Positions 16,445 through 25,988 of a DNA stretch of 64,000 nt are shown here, piece by piece. Position 1 is the first letter of the stretch. The number at the start of each line of letters is the position of its first letter. Location of the stretch: positions 53,051 to 117,050 of the forward strand of contig NZ_MRBK01000030.1 in NCBI RefSeq assembly GCF_001969815.1. The letters are read 5' to 3'. This DNA is from Bacillus swezeyi (GTDB lineage Bacteria; Bacillota; Bacilli; Bacillales; Bacillaceae). The position numbers were made by a program, and so were the translations under genes. Under the pieces are notes generated by a model. The model did not search any database. It saw only the letters and a list, made by a program, of their open reading frames with translations, and was not told the DNA's origin.

Positions 16445-17932
16445 ATGAATCTAAACAAAAATGCATGGTTTATCATTTCTTTTTTATTTGCGGCAAGCAT
16501 TTATTTTGTATTCGGCACCACATACGCCTCTGCTGCAGACGAACATTATCCGAAGCAGAGAATCCGGCTGGAAAGTTCATCAGGCTTAAACATCACCCCT
16601 CTCGGTGATCAGGACAACGCCCCGCTTACAACAAAACAGACGAGCGGAGAAAAAGAGGAGAGATGGCGGCTTGATACTTCAGACGGAAAACAGTTCAAAA
16701 TCAGAAATATGAATAACGGCAAAATTATCATTCCGGCTCATTACGCGCTCTCAGACAATAATCCCGCTGTGGTCTACTATGACAACTCACGGAAGGAAGA
16801 ATTGTGGAACATCATCGGAGCAGACAAAGATGGGAATGGAGATTTTATCACTTATAAAATCGTCAGTGCGCTAAACAACAATCTGGCGCTGACATTAGAC
16901 GGAAGCGGAGTGAAGCTCGTCAAATATACCGGCAGCTCCCTCCAAAAGTGGAAGCTGCCAAGCGACGGGCTCGAAGGTTTCGGCGGATATGCAAAGGAAA
17001 CGAACGGCAGGCAAAAAACAGGCACAACCGGCGGCCTGCTTGGAAATGTCGTCTATGTCAACAACCTGGCGGAGCTGAAGGCAAATATCGAAGATACAAC
17101 ACCGCGAACCGTTGTGGTTTCCAACAATATCAGTGCTTCGGCAAAAACGGTCTTGACAGTGGGCGCCAATAAAACGATTGTCGGCTCGTTTGAAAAACAT
17201 AATCTGAACAACATTTACTTCAAAACAAACGCGAGTTCAGGCAATATCATTTTTAAAAACCTGACGATCGCGCATGATCAATCCATTCGTGAAAACAACG
17301 ACATCCCTGTATATATTACCGATTCGAGAAACTACTGGATTGACCATGTCACATTTCAGGGACACAGCTATTCAGAAAACGGCCCAGATGTCGACAAGCT
17401 CTTATACGTCGGCGCCAAAGCCGATTATGTTACACTGTCCCACAGCAAATTCACAGACCACAAATACGGCCTGATTCTCGGCTGGCCTGAAGATGATCAG
17501 CAGTACCACAATATATATGACGGTTATCCGCGGATGACGATCAGCCATAATTATTTCGACAATCTCTATGTCAGGGCTCCCGGGCTGATGCGGTACGGCT
17601 ATTTTCATGTGAAAAACAATTATATCAACAACTTCCACCTTGGCTTTACGATTACGACGAAGGCGAAAATTTATTCGGAAGCCAATTACTTCGGCGCAGG
17701 CAGCGAGAAAGGCGGCATATTGGATGATTACGGAGACGGCCTGTTTAAAGATGTCGGGTCATACCCGGCCATAAAGGGGCAGAAATCAGCGGAGACCAGC
17801 TGGAATCCTTCATCTAATTACAGCTATCGGGCGATGAAAGCAGGGAACGCAAAAGCTTTCGCCGAGCGGTATGCGGGAGCCCAACGTTCGGCGCTGTATT
17901 ATGCAAACTTCAGTCAGTTTAAAAATAATTAA
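16445..17932 (+). CDS. Secreted pectate lyase with N-terminal ricin-type lectin domain
   Basis: The 495-residue protein has a Sec signal peptide (hydrophobic 8-24, cleavage near ASA-A at residue 30). A ricin-B-like beta-trefoil follows (about 35-155, ending LQKWKLP), probably carbohydrate binding. The rest is a polysaccharide lyase family 1 beta-helix (about 165-495). PL1 motifs are visible: YWIDHVTFQGH, VTLSHSKFTDHKYGLILG and RAPGLMRYGYFHVKNN around the catalytic arginine. It cleaves polygalacturonate by beta-elimination with calcium. It lies between gapB and coaE, an accessory insertion relative to B. subtilis. AAGGAAGGACAAAC precedes the ATG. It is distinct from the 340-residue B. licheniformis PelA type. 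Confidence 0.88.
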   Translation: MNLNKNAWFIISFLFAASIYFVFGTTYASAADEHYPKQRIRLESSSGLNITPLGDQDNAPLTTKQTSGEKEERWRLDTSDGKQFKIRNMNNGKIIIPAHYALSDNNPAVVYYDNSRKEELWNIIGADKDGNGDFITYKIVSALNNNLALTLDGSGVKLVKYTGSSLQKWKLPSDGLEGFGGYAKETNGRQKTGTTGGLLGNVVYVNNLAELKANIEDTTPRTVVVSNNISASAKTVLTVGANKTIVGSFEKHNLNNIYFKTNASSGNIIFKNLTIAHDQSIRENNDIPVYITDSRNYWIDHVTFQGHSYSENGPDVDKLLYVGAKADYVTLSHSKFTDHKYGLILGWPEDDQQYHNIYDGYPRMTISHNYFDNLYVRAPGLMRYGYFHVKNNYINNFHLGFTITTKAKIYSEANYFGAGSEKGGILDDYGDGLFKDVGSYPAIKGQKSAETSWNPSSNYSYRAMKAGNAKAFAERYAGAQRSALYYANFSQFKNN

Positions 17933-17934
17933 AT

Positions 17935-17967
17935 AAAAAAAGTGAGCGCGTTCACGCACTCACTTTT
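17935..17967. terminator. Bidirectional terminator between pectate lyase gene and coaE
   Basis: AGTGAG (17941-17946) pairs with CTCACT (17959-17964), with an inner GCG/CGC pair. A-rich sequence precedes and T residues follow on both strands. It overlaps the final codons of coaE. Confidence 0.8.
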
Positions 17968-18565
17968 CAAGGTTTGACCATGTGTCAAGCAGCTGATAAA
18001 GCTGCTTTTCTGTATCCTTCAGGCTGCCGCTGTTGTCGATGACGGCGTCAGCCTTTTTCTTTTTTTCGTCTAGGGAGAACTGGGCATGAATTCGGTTCAG
18101 CGCCTCATCTTCATTGAGTTGGTTTCTTTTCATCAGCCGCTTGAGCTGAAGCTCTTTCGGCACCCAGACGACGATCACTTTGTCTGTCAAATGTTCAAGC
18201 CCGCTTTCATACAAAAGCGGAATATCAAGGATCACAAACTGCTCTCCGGCCTGAATGGCTTCATCGCGTTGTATGATCATCGTTTTTCTCACTTCCGGAT
18301 GGACGATCTCATTTAATTGCATTCTTTTTTGTTCGTTTGTAAATACAATCTCTCCGAGTATTTTCCGGTCGATATCACCCGTTTCAAGCAGTATGCCGTC
18401 TCCAAATGCCGACACAATGTCTCGGTATGCAGGCATCCCCTGTTCAACGGCTTCCTTTGCGATCACATCGGCATCAACTACAGTGATGCCGCACTGCTGA
18501 AACATATGTGCGACAGTGCTTTTTCCGCTGGCAATACCTCCGGTTAAACCGATGACCAATGTCAA
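17960..18565 (-). CDS. coaE: Dephospho-CoA kinase
   Basis: CoaE performs the last step of coenzyme A synthesis, phosphorylating the ribose 3'-OH of dephospho-CoA. The 201-residue protein has the P-loop [12 protein letters not shown] (6-17), the substrate region [10 protein letters not shown] near 32-41 and the LID-type segment [14 protein letters not shown] near 137. It is the last gene of polA-mutM-ytaF-coaE, 16 nt after ytaF. Confidence 0.96.
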   Translation of the reverse strand: MTLVIGLTGGIASGKSTVAHMFQQCGITVVDADVIAKEAVEQGMPAYRDIVSAFGDGILLETGDIDRKILGEIVFTNEQKRMQLNEIVHPEVRKTMIIQRDEAIQAGEQFVILDIPLLYESGLEHLTDKVIVVWVPKELQLKRLMKRNQLNEDEALNRIHAQFSLDEKKKKADAVIDNSGSLKDTEKQLYQLLDTWSNLEK

Positions 18566-18581
18566 AACTCACACCTCCTTC

Positions 18582-19214
18582 TTACAGTTTCCAAATTCCG
18601 ATCATGATCAGCAATATACCGGGAAGAAAGGTCAGTTTATCCATCCAGTTCCATTTTGATAAAAAACGGCCTGCCTGAATGCCAAAAAACACAAATAAAG
18701 AGCTCATGACGGCTACCGTTATACTCATCGGAACAGGCGAAAAACCGAGTGCGGCTGCTCCGATCCCCGCGCCAAACGCGTCAATCGACAGGGCGAAACC
18801 GAGCAGGACAGCTTCCATGCCGGTAATAATGCCTGATTTATCAATATCAGCGCTTGTCGGCGTCCTTAAGATATGAATGACGATTCCGAGTGATTTCAGT
18901 TCAAGGTTAATCAGCGTCTTCTCTGAAAGGACAAGTTCCTGTTCTTTCTCCGGCCGGAAGAATTGATACAGCACCCAAACGCCGATCCCCATTAAAATAA
19001 CGGCTCCGAGCCTCTCTGTTATCACAACCGGGAAAAATTTCGCCAAAAGAGACCCGATCATCATGGCAATCAGCATAACGACGCCTGAGCAAAATGCGAT
19101 AATCAAAATCGCTTTAAAAGGAATTTTCAGCTTTCGCAATCCGTAAGTAAATCCGACTGAAAAACTGTCCAGGCTGACGGCAAATGCCAGCAGCAAGAAT
19201 GACGCAAACATCAT
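18582..19214 (-). CDS. ytaF: MntP/YtaF-family membrane protein
   Basis: A 210-residue protein with about six transmembrane helices and two repeats carrying the family signature: AFAVSLDSFSVGFTYG (8-23) and GFALSIDAFGAGIGAAALG (138-156). The paired Asp residues in the helices resemble MntP manganese exporters. B. subtilis YtaF is annotated as a sporulation membrane protein; the substrate is unproven. It is in the polA-coaE operon. Confidence 0.85.
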   Translation of the reverse strand: MMFASFLLLAFAVSLDSFSVGFTYGLRKLKIPFKAILIIAFCSGVVMLIAMMIGSLLAKFFPVVITERLGAVILMGIGVWVLYQFFRPEKEQELVLSEKTLINLELKSLGIVIHILRTPTSADIDKSGIITGMEAVLLGFALSIDAFGAGIGAAALGFSPVPMSITVAVMSSLFVFFGIQAGRFLSKWNWMDKLTFLPGILLIMIGIWKL

Positions 19215-19434
19215 ATCCGGTTCTTCCTTTCTGTTGATGCGGCTGTGTAAGTTTTTTAGCCTTAGGCAGCTTTTATAGGCTTCTTATATATATGAGAAAA
19301 GAAAACCATCTGTGTATTGTTCATCGAAAAAGAGCCAACACACCCTAAAAACCGCTGCGCAGACGGCTATAAAACTCAGCCTGAAACCAGATATGACTTG
19401 CCTTTACGGCCCGGATTTAACCTTTATGTGATCA

Positions 19435-20262
19435 TCATTTTTTTTGGCATTTTACACAGAAATGCGTACCTCTCCCTCCAACGACCGTTTTTTCAATAGC
19501 CATTCCGCATGTTTTACAAGGTTCATCTTTACGGCCGTAGACGAAGAGCTTGAGCTGGAACATGCCGATTTCCCCTTGTGAGTTGATATAAGACCTGACT
19601 GTGCTTCCTCCTGCTTCAACCGCTTCTTTTAACGTTTTAACGATTTCTTCATGCAGCAGAGCCGTCTGTTTTTTCGTCAGCTTGTTTGAAACGGCTTCCG
19701 GGTGGATGCCGGCTCTGAACAGCGCCTCATCCACATATATATTTCCCAATCCGACGACTGTCCGCTGATCGAGTAGCGCGGTTTTAATCGAACGGTTTGT
19801 TTTTTGCAGACGCTCCCTTAAATACCCGATTGTAAACTCGTCGCTGAAAGGCTCCGGGCCGAGCTGCCTGAGAGGCAGCTCCGTCTGTTCCTCGCCCGGG
19901 TTAAACAAATGCATCGTGCCAAATTTTCTGACATCCCGATAGCGGAGCTCCGTTCCGTCTGTAAACCTGAAAATGACATGCACGTGTTTATCAAGAGGCT
20001 CCCCGTTTTGGTGGAGACCGTACTTCCCTTCCATTCTCAAATGTGAAACCATGACACAGTGATCGAGATGAAACAATAAGAACTTTCCTCTTCTGTCTAT
20101 CGACTGAATCGTCTGTCCGGCAAGAAGTCTTGCAAATGCCTCAGGTTCTGCCGGCCGTTTAATGATCTTTGTCCATCTAATGTCAACCGCATCGATTGTT
20201 TTCCCTTTTACAAGTCCGGCAAGAGTGCGCCGGACGGTTTCGACTTCTGGCAATTCCGGCAC
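19435..20262 (-). CDS. mutM: Formamidopyrimidine-DNA glycosylase
   Basis: MutM (Fpg) removes 8-oxoguanine and ring-opened purines in base excision repair and cleaves the AP site. The 275-residue product keeps the N-terminal nucleophile region PELPEVETVRR (Pro2, Glu3), a catalytic Lys in the DKHVHV region, the helix-two-turn-helix GLGNIYVDEALFRAGIHP and the C-terminal zinc finger with CKTCG and CVKC. It starts 18 nt after polA. The 220 nt between mutM and ytaF holds no recognised gene or terminator. Confidence 0.96.
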   Translation of the reverse strand: MPELPEVETVRRTLAGLVKGKTIDAVDIRWTKIIKRPAEPEAFARLLAGQTIQSIDRRGKFLLFHLDHCVMVSHLRMEGKYGLHQNGEPLDKHVHVIFRFTDGTELRYRDVRKFGTMHLFNPGEEQTELPLRQLGPEPFSDEFTIGYLRERLQKTNRSIKTALLDQRTVVGLGNIYVDEALFRAGIHPEAVSNKLTKKQTALLHEEIVKTLKEAVEAGGSTVRSYINSQGEIGMFQLKLFVYGRKDEPCKTCGMAIEKTVVGGRGTHFCVKCQKK

Positions 20263-20280
20263 ATCATCACTTCCTTTTCT

Positions 20281-22920
20281 TTATTTGGCGTCATACCAAG
20301 AATGTCCTGAAGAGCAGTCCACTTTAAGCGGAACATCGAGCTCTAATGCATTTTCCATCACTTCCGGAACCAGCTTTTCAAGCTCTTTGATTTCTTCTTC
20401 AGGCGCTTCAAAAATCAATTCATCATGCACTTGTAATAGCAGTTTGGCTTGGAGATCTTTTTCTTTCAGCTTTTCTGCCATTTGGATCATCGCTTTTTTA
20501 ATAATATCAGCAGCGCTTCCCTGGATCGGGGTATTCATCGCCGTCCGCTCGGCAAAGCTGCGGAGATTGAAGTTCCGGCTCGTCAGTTCCGGAATATACC
20601 TTCTCCGGCTTAACAGCGTCGTGACATAGCCTTTCTGTTTTGCTTCCTGAATGGTTTCTTCCATGTATTCTTTGACTCCCTGGAAGCTGTTGAAATACCG
20701 TTCAATAAACGCAGCCGCTTCCTTTCTGGTAATCCCCAGATTTTGCGACAGACCGTAGTCGCTGATGCCGTAGACGATTCCGAAATTAACGGCTTTTGCC
20801 TGTCTTCTCATCGCCGGTGTGACTTCTTCTTCAGATACATGGAAAACATCCATCGCCGTTTTCGTATGAACGTCCATATCATTCGTAAAAGCTTCAATTA
20901 AATTTTTATCCTTTGATATATGGGCGAGAACCCTCAGTTCGATTTGCGAATAATCCGCTGCAAACATCAGCCAGCCTTTTTGCGATGGAACAAACGCCTG
21001 CCGGATTTTCCGGCCCTCTTCAAGCCTGATCGGTATATTTTGCAGGTTTGGATCGGTCGAGCTCAGCCTTCCCGTCTGTGTTAAAGCTTGGTTGAAGCGC
21101 GTATGCACTTTATGGCTGTCTTTGCGGATAACTTTTAAGAGCCCTTCGACATATGTGGACTGCAGCTTGCCGATTTGTCTGTAATGCAGGATGTCTTCGA
21201 TGATGACATGTTTGTCGCGAAGCTTTTCCAAAACATCGGCTGATGTGGAAAAGCCTGTTTTCGTTTTTTTGATGACCGGCAGGCCGAGTTTTTCAAACAA
21301 TATCACGCCAAGCTGCTTAGGTGAGTTGATGTTAAACGTCTCACCAGCAGACTCGTGAATTTTCTCTTCATACTCTTTCAATTTTCCGGAAAGCTCGTCA
21401 CCCATTTTTTTCAGCCTGTCCACATCGACTTGGACGCCGATGGATTCCATCTCACCGAGAATATGGGCGAGAGGCATTTCGAGATCTTCAAACAGCTCAA
21501 GCTGTTCGTTTTTTTCTAATTCATCAAGCAGCTTTTCGCGGAGCAGTGAAATTGCCTTTCCTTTTCTGCCCAAATGATCGGCAAGTTCTTTTTCAGCGGG
21601 AACAGCCTGTTTCGCACCTTTTCCATAGACCGCTTCATCAGAGGAGACGAGCTGCAGGTGATGTTCCTTCGCAACGCTTGCAACATCATCATACGAGTGT
21701 CCCGGATTGATGATGTAGGCCGCGAGGAGAACGTCAAATTCAGCCCCTTTCAATTCAATGCCCTGCCAGCGCAAAGCAACAGCCGCACGCTTCGCATCAA
21801 ACACCCATTTCTTTTTCGACTCATCCTCTGCCCATTCTTTAAAACGGTCGGAATGAACGGCCGTCTCCTGCGGAATGAAGAAGACGCCATTTTCATTGAC
21901 GATCGAAAAACCGAGAATCGGAGCTTCGTGGTAATTGTCTCCAAGCTGTTCGACAACAACTGAAGCCGGTGATGCAAACAAGTCATCGGAAATGTCAGTT
22001 TTGATCGTTACCTCAATGTCCTCAAACTGTTCTGCTTCTGTTTCCTCCGGCTCTTCTCCAAGCCTTTCAAGCAATGAGTTAAAGCCGAGATCCTTAAACA
22101 GCTTCACAACCGCTTCCCTGTCAAAGCCTTCATACCCGAGGCCGTCAAGAGTGAGCTCAAGCGGAGCTTCCGTGATGATTGTCGCAAGCTCTTTGCTCAT
22201 CAACGCTTGTTCTTGAAACTCTTCAAGCTTTTCTTTCAGCTTTTTCCCGCTCACCTCATCTATTGATGATAAAAGGGCTTCAACCGTATGGAACTGTTTT
22301 AAAAGCTTGATCGCCGTTTTTTCGCCGACGCCGGGAACGCCCGGAATATTGTCTGATGCATCTCCCATCAAGCCTTTCATATCGATGATTTGCCGAGGGG
22401 CGAGTCCATATTTTTCTTGAACGTGTTCAGGCGTATAATATTCAACATCTGTAATGCCTTTTTTCGTGATGGCAACCGTTGTTTCTTTCGTCGCAAGCTG
22501 TGTCAAATCTTTATCGCCGGAAAAGATTTTGACTTCAAAACCGTCTTTCTCGGCAGATTTGGCAAGTGTTCCGATAATATCGTCCGCCTCATAGTTTTCA
22601 AGCTGATACCTGGAGATCTTGTAAGCATCCAAGAGTTCCTGAATAAACGGCAGTTGCTCGGAAAGTTCAGGGGGCGTTTTTTGCCTGCCTCCTTTATATT
22701 CTTTAAAGGTTTTATGTCTGAACGTTGTTTTTCCCGCATCAAAAGCGACCAGCATATGGGTTGGCTTTTCTTCTTCAAGCATCTTCATCAAAATGGTTGT
22801 AAAACCGTATACCGCGTTTGTATGTATTCCTTTTTCATTGCTGAGAAGAGGCAGGGCGAAAAACGCACGGTAAGCAAGGCTGTTTCCGTCAACTAACACT
22901 AATTTTTTTCTTTCAGTCAT
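20281..22920 (-). CDS. polA: DNA polymerase I
   Basis: Pol I fills gaps and removes RNA primers. The 879-residue protein has a 5' nuclease domain (about 1-290, LVDGNSLAYRAFFALP, GEKTAIKLL), a middle 3'-5' exonuclease-like domain (about 300-465) and a family A polymerase domain with motif A DYSQIELRVLAHIS, motif B RRQAKAVNFGIVYGISDYGL and motif C VHDELIFE. The exonuclease domain lacks the DxE metal motif, as in other Bacillus Pol I enzymes, so proofreading is not expected. It is the first gene of the polA-mutM-ytaF-coaE operon. Confidence 0.97.
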   Translation of the reverse strand: MTERKKLVLVDGNSLAYRAFFALPLLSNEKGIHTNAVYGFTTILMKMLEEEKPTHMLVAFDAGKTTFRHKTFKEYKGGRQKTPPELSEQLPFIQELLDAYKISRYQLENYEADDIIGTLAKSAEKDGFEVKIFSGDKDLTQLATKETTVAITKKGITDVEYYTPEHVQEKYGLAPRQIIDMKGLMGDASDNIPGVPGVGEKTAIKLLKQFHTVEALLSSIDEVSGKKLKEKLEEFQEQALMSKELATIITEAPLELTLDGLGYEGFDREAVVKLFKDLGFNSLLERLGEEPEETEAEQFEDIEVTIKTDISDDLFASPASVVVEQLGDNYHEAPILGFSIVNENGVFFIPQETAVHSDRFKEWAEDESKKKWVFDAKRAAVALRWQGIELKGAEFDVLLAAYIINPGHSYDDVASVAKEHHLQLVSSDEAVYGKGAKQAVPAEKELADHLGRKGKAISLLREKLLDELEKNEQLELFEDLEMPLAHILGEMESIGVQVDVDRLKKMGDELSGKLKEYEEKIHESAGETFNINSPKQLGVILFEKLGLPVIKKTKTGFSTSADVLEKLRDKHVIIEDILHYRQIGKLQSTYVEGLLKVIRKDSHKVHTRFNQALTQTGRLSSTDPNLQNIPIRLEEGRKIRQAFVPSQKGWLMFAADYSQIELRVLAHISKDKNLIEAFTNDMDVHTKTAMDVFHVSEEEVTPAMRRQAKAVNFGIVYGISDYGLSQNLGITRKEAAAFIERYFNSFQGVKEYMEETIQEAKQKGYVTTLLSRRRYIPELTSRNFNLRSFAERTAMNTPIQGSAADIIKKAMIQMAEKLKEKDLQAKLLLQVHDELIFEAPEEEIKELEKLVPEVMENALELDVPLKVDCSSGHSWYDAK

Positions 22921-23042
22921 CTTTATCCTCCTAAGAAGCCGATTCTTTCGCTTCCATTCAACTTCATGCTCATAGTGGCTTATTTTATTTTAGCAAAGTT
23001 CATTTTGAAAGGAAAATCAGAGTCCTTTCCATTAAAGGAAAT

Positions 23043-23073
23043 AAAAAAAGGGACGCGTTTGATCTTCGCGTCC
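23043..23073 (-). terminator. Terminator of phoPR
   Basis: GGACGCG (23051-23057) pairs with CGCGTCC (23067-23073); on the minus strand seven T residues follow. It lies about 100 nt after the phoR stop, ahead of polA. Confidence 0.85.
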
Positions 23074-23171
23074 GTCCATATGGCTCCTTGGATGAAGGGG
23101 TTTCACTAATGATCCTATCAGCCAAGTTTTAAAGGTGTATATAGAAGTTGTAAAGCCTTTGTAAAGTTTGC

Positions 23172-24926
23172 TTATTCCGGCTCGTTTGAAGCGCGTTTTA
23201 AGCGGACCGTAAATACGGTGCCTTTTCCTTGCTCGCTTTCGACATCGATTTCTCCATGATGCGCTTCGACTAAATGCTTAACAATTGCAAGGCCGAGACC
23301 GGTCCCGCCCGAGTTCCTGCTTCTGTCTTTATCAATCCTGTAAAAACGTTCAAAAATTCTCGGGATCTGCGAACGCTTGATGCCGATACCCGTGTCCTCT
23401 ATCTTGACTTGCACTTCATCTTCAAGCACTTCTGCAGAAATGGTCACACTGCCATTTTCCGGTGTATATGTGAGCGCATTGTTCACCAAATTTAAAAAAA
23501 TCTGCTTTAATCTGTGCGGGTCTCCTGTAGCAGCCGCCTGGTCCTTCGGCTTCTTCAGCATCAGTGTGATGCCTTTTTCCTCTGCTTTATTCTTTAAAAG
23601 CATTTCGATTTCTGCAAGAATTTCGCCGATATCACAATCTTGAATATTTAAAGTGAAGTTTTGCTGCTCAATTTTCGAAAGGTCCAACAGATCCTGAATA
23701 AGGGTTTGCAGCCGGCCGCTTTCTTTTAAAATGATCGAGAGGAACTGCAGCAGGGTTTCCCGCTCATTCATGGCTCCGTCCATCAGCGTCTCTGTAAATC
23801 CTTTGATTGAAGTGATCGGTGTTTTCAGTTCATGGGAGACATTCGCGACAAAGTCCTTCCTCATTTCTTCAAGCTGCTTTCTTTCCGTCATATCGTGGAA
23901 GACGAGAACGATTCCTTTCCATTCATCATTGATTCCGATGATCGGAACGCCGTCGACCTCAAAATATCTCCTTTCAATTCTGATCGGCAGCTTGAACATC
24001 TTGCGGACCTTTGTTTCCGTCATAAATATTTCTTCAATGAGATTGATGATCTCCTCATGTTCAAGCACTTCATGATAGAAATGGTAAAGAAGCTGGTCAG
24101 CCTCGACATGAAACTGCTTCTGGTAGGCGCGGTTCACCAAATGGATGTAGCCTTTTCCATCGATGAGGATCAAGCCTGAGTCGATATTTTCGATCACGGT
24201 TTGCAGCCGGTCCCGCTGCATTTCCTGGGCTCTCGTCATGTCCTGCAAATTCTGGGCCAGCATATTGATGGACTGGCTCAGCATCGTTTCATCTTCATTA
24301 AATGTCCTGGCTTTATAGTTTCCTTTTGCCAGCTCAATTGCAACTTGTGTCGCAGACTCAATCGGATTCGTATATTGGGACGTGATTCTGGCTCCCAGCC
24401 CGGCTATGATCAAAAAAGCTGTTCCAAGGCTGACACCGAGGAGTATCCAGATCTTTTGGTTGATATCATGCAGCGGATCGAGAGGCGAGCTGATGAAGAC
24501 ATAGCCAAGCAGCTTCCCATCTTCTTTCAGCGGCTGGACATAGCGGAACAGAGACTCATCATCCGGTTTTATCCTGAAGCCTCCGCCTTCACCGTTTAAA
24601 TCCGTTTCAAGGGCTTCTTTTATGACAGATTGATCTGCCGCACGGCCGCCAAAATGAAAAAGAACCTGACCTTTTGTATCAACCAGTGATACATCACTGT
24701 CCAGTTCACGGCTTGCTTTCTTTAAAAGCGCCTCTTCTTCCGCAGACTTCAGATTTCCGGTATCCGCCAATGAAGCAATTAAGGCGGCCTCTTTTTCAAT
24801 GTGACTGCTTAATTTTGTGTTGTAGGAAGAATGGAACAAGTGAACAAGCAGAAAACCGAGTGAGGCAAAAACGAGAATCAAGAGCGTCAGCAGGGCAGCT
24901 AAAAGCCGGGTCCGGAATTTAATCAT
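23172..24926 (-). CDS. phoR: Phosphate-regulon sensor kinase PhoR
   Basis: PhoR phosphorylates PhoP when phosphate is limiting. The 584-residue protein has TM1 (8-30), an extracytoplasmic domain (31-155), TM2 (158-178), HAMP (about 179-231), a PAS domain (about 240-350), and a kinase core with phosphoacceptor His365 in NVSHELKTPITS, an N-box FLNLVNNALTYTP and G-boxes DTGIGI and GGTGLGLAIV. The ATG lies in an 8-nt overlap with the end of phoP, so translation is coupled. Confidence 0.96.
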   Translation of the reverse strand: MIKFRTRLLAALLTLLILVFASLGFLLVHLFHSSYNTKLSSHIEKEAALIASLADTGNLKSAEEEALLKKASRELDSDVSLVDTKGQVLFHFGGRAADQSVIKEALETDLNGEGGGFRIKPDDESLFRYVQPLKEDGKLLGYVFISSPLDPLHDINQKIWILLGVSLGTAFLIIAGLGARITSQYTNPIESATQVAIELAKGNYKARTFNEDETMLSQSINMLAQNLQDMTRAQEMQRDRLQTVIENIDSGLILIDGKGYIHLVNRAYQKQFHVEADQLLYHFYHEVLEHEEIINLIEEIFMTETKVRKMFKLPIRIERRYFEVDGVPIIGINDEWKGIVLVFHDMTERKQLEEMRKDFVANVSHELKTPITSIKGFTETLMDGAMNERETLLQFLSIILKESGRLQTLIQDLLDLSKIEQQNFTLNIQDCDIGEILAEIEMLLKNKAEEKGITLMLKKPKDQAAATGDPHRLKQIFLNLVNNALTYTPENGSVTISAEVLEDEVQVKIEDTGIGIKRSQIPRIFERFYRIDKDRSRNSGGTGLGLAIVKHLVEAHHGEIDVESEQGKGTVFTVRLKRASNEPE

Positions 24927-25641
24927 TCAGTTTCGGCTCCTCCATTTTATAGCCTAGACCTCTAATCGTTTTAATATATTCTGGTTTTTTTGTATTTTTT
25001 TCGATTTTATCGCGAAGGTGGCTGATATGGACATCGACAATGCGCGTATCTCCGGCAAAGTCATAATTCCAGACGGCGTTCAGCAGAAGGTCTCTCGTCA
25101 GCACCCTTCCTTTATGCTTTCCAAGATACAATAGAAGCTCGAATTCCTTTGGCGTAAGTTCGAGACGTTCATTTTGAAAGTAGACCTCGTAATGTTCAGG
25201 CAGTATTTTAAGATCGCCGATGATCAATTCGCCTGTCTCTAATTCTTCCGGTTCATCCGAGTGAACAGGCAGAGTCTGCGTTCTTCTTAAAATGGCTTTG
25301 ACCCTTGCCGTTACCTCTCTCGGACTGAACGGCTTTGTCATGTAATCGTCTGCTCCCAGCTCAAGTCCGAGCACTTTATCAAATTCATCGTCTTTTGCGG
25401 TCAGCATTAAAATCGGATACATCAGCTTCTTCTGTCTGAGCTCCTTGCAAACTTCAATCCCGTCCATTTTAGGGAGCATCAGATCAAGCACGATCAGATC
25501 AGGCTTCTCTTCCACCGCCTTCAACAGACCCGCCTCTCCGTCCATAGCCGTCACTACGTGGTAGCCCGACCGTTCAAGGTTATATTTAAGAAGCGTAACA
25601 ATCGATTCCTCATCGTCTACAACTAATATCTTTTTGCTCAT
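24919..25641 (-). CDS. phoP: Phosphate-regulon response regulator PhoP
   Basis: PhoP is an OmpR-family regulator controlling the phosphate starvation response. The 240-residue protein has a receiver domain with phosphoacceptor Asp53 (LIVLDLMLPKMDG), TKPFSP loop lysine, and a winged-helix domain (about 137-235, ELTPKEFELLLYL, YIKTIRGLGYKME). The start MSKKILVVDD has GGAGGC upstream; the longer open frame was rejected. The phoD-like gene in this window is the kind of target PhoP controls, but no clear Pho boxes were found there. Confidence 0.96.
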   Translation of the reverse strand: MSKKILVVDDEESIVTLLKYNLERSGYHVVTAMDGEAGLLKAVEEKPDLIVLDLMLPKMDGIEVCKELRQKKLMYPILMLTAKDDEFDKVLGLELGADDYMTKPFSPREVTARVKAILRRTQTLPVHSDEPEELETGELIIGDLKILPEHYEVYFQNERLELTPKEFELLLYLGKHKGRVLTRDLLLNAVWNYDFAGDTRIVDVHISHLRDKIEKNTKKPEYIKTIRGLGYKMEEPKLND

Positions 25642-25944
25642 GACATGCCTCCAGCCTTCATATTTCCCCGACATCTCTATCTCTATTTTATCTGTAATTA
25701 ACGTTTTCACTCTTATTTTAACGAAAGCCTTTCTGTTCGACAATTTGATTTTTCATAGTTTTAAAAATAAAATCTCTTTTTGGGCAAAACATCCGGCCGT
25801 TCAATGATAAAAGTTTGATGACAGGTTCAAAATCCTTTAAAAGATGAAAATGTCCGGGCAGATGATTATGATTAGGTATATGCTGACAGCCTATGTTTAT
25901 GTCTTGATTTTCTTTTTTCTCGTTTATGTAAAAGCGCCTTTATC
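25642..25944. other. phoP upstream region
   Basis: This 303-nt region between phoP and the mdh terminator holds the phoP promoter. On the minus strand, 25692-25723 has TTAAAA, TGAAAAC and TTAATTACA elements at roughly 11-nt spacing, which could be PhoP-binding repeats for autoregulation; the match is weak. A 48-codon plus-strand open frame in the distal part was rejected. Confidence 0.35.
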
Positions 25945-25978
25945 CAAAAAACAGGAAGACTTTGTAAAAGCCTTCCTG
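25945..25978 (-). terminator. Terminator of citZ-icd-mdh
   Basis: CAGGAAG and CTTCCTG (25952-25958 with 25972-25978) form a stem followed by TTTTTT on the minus strand, a few nucleotides after the mdh stop. Confidence 0.85.
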
Positions 25979-25988
25979 CCTGTTTTCT

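Noticed and set aside
19215..19434. Gap between mutM and ytaF as a hidden gene or RNA
   Set aside because: No frame with a ribosome site and no convincing hairpin; only short open stretches.
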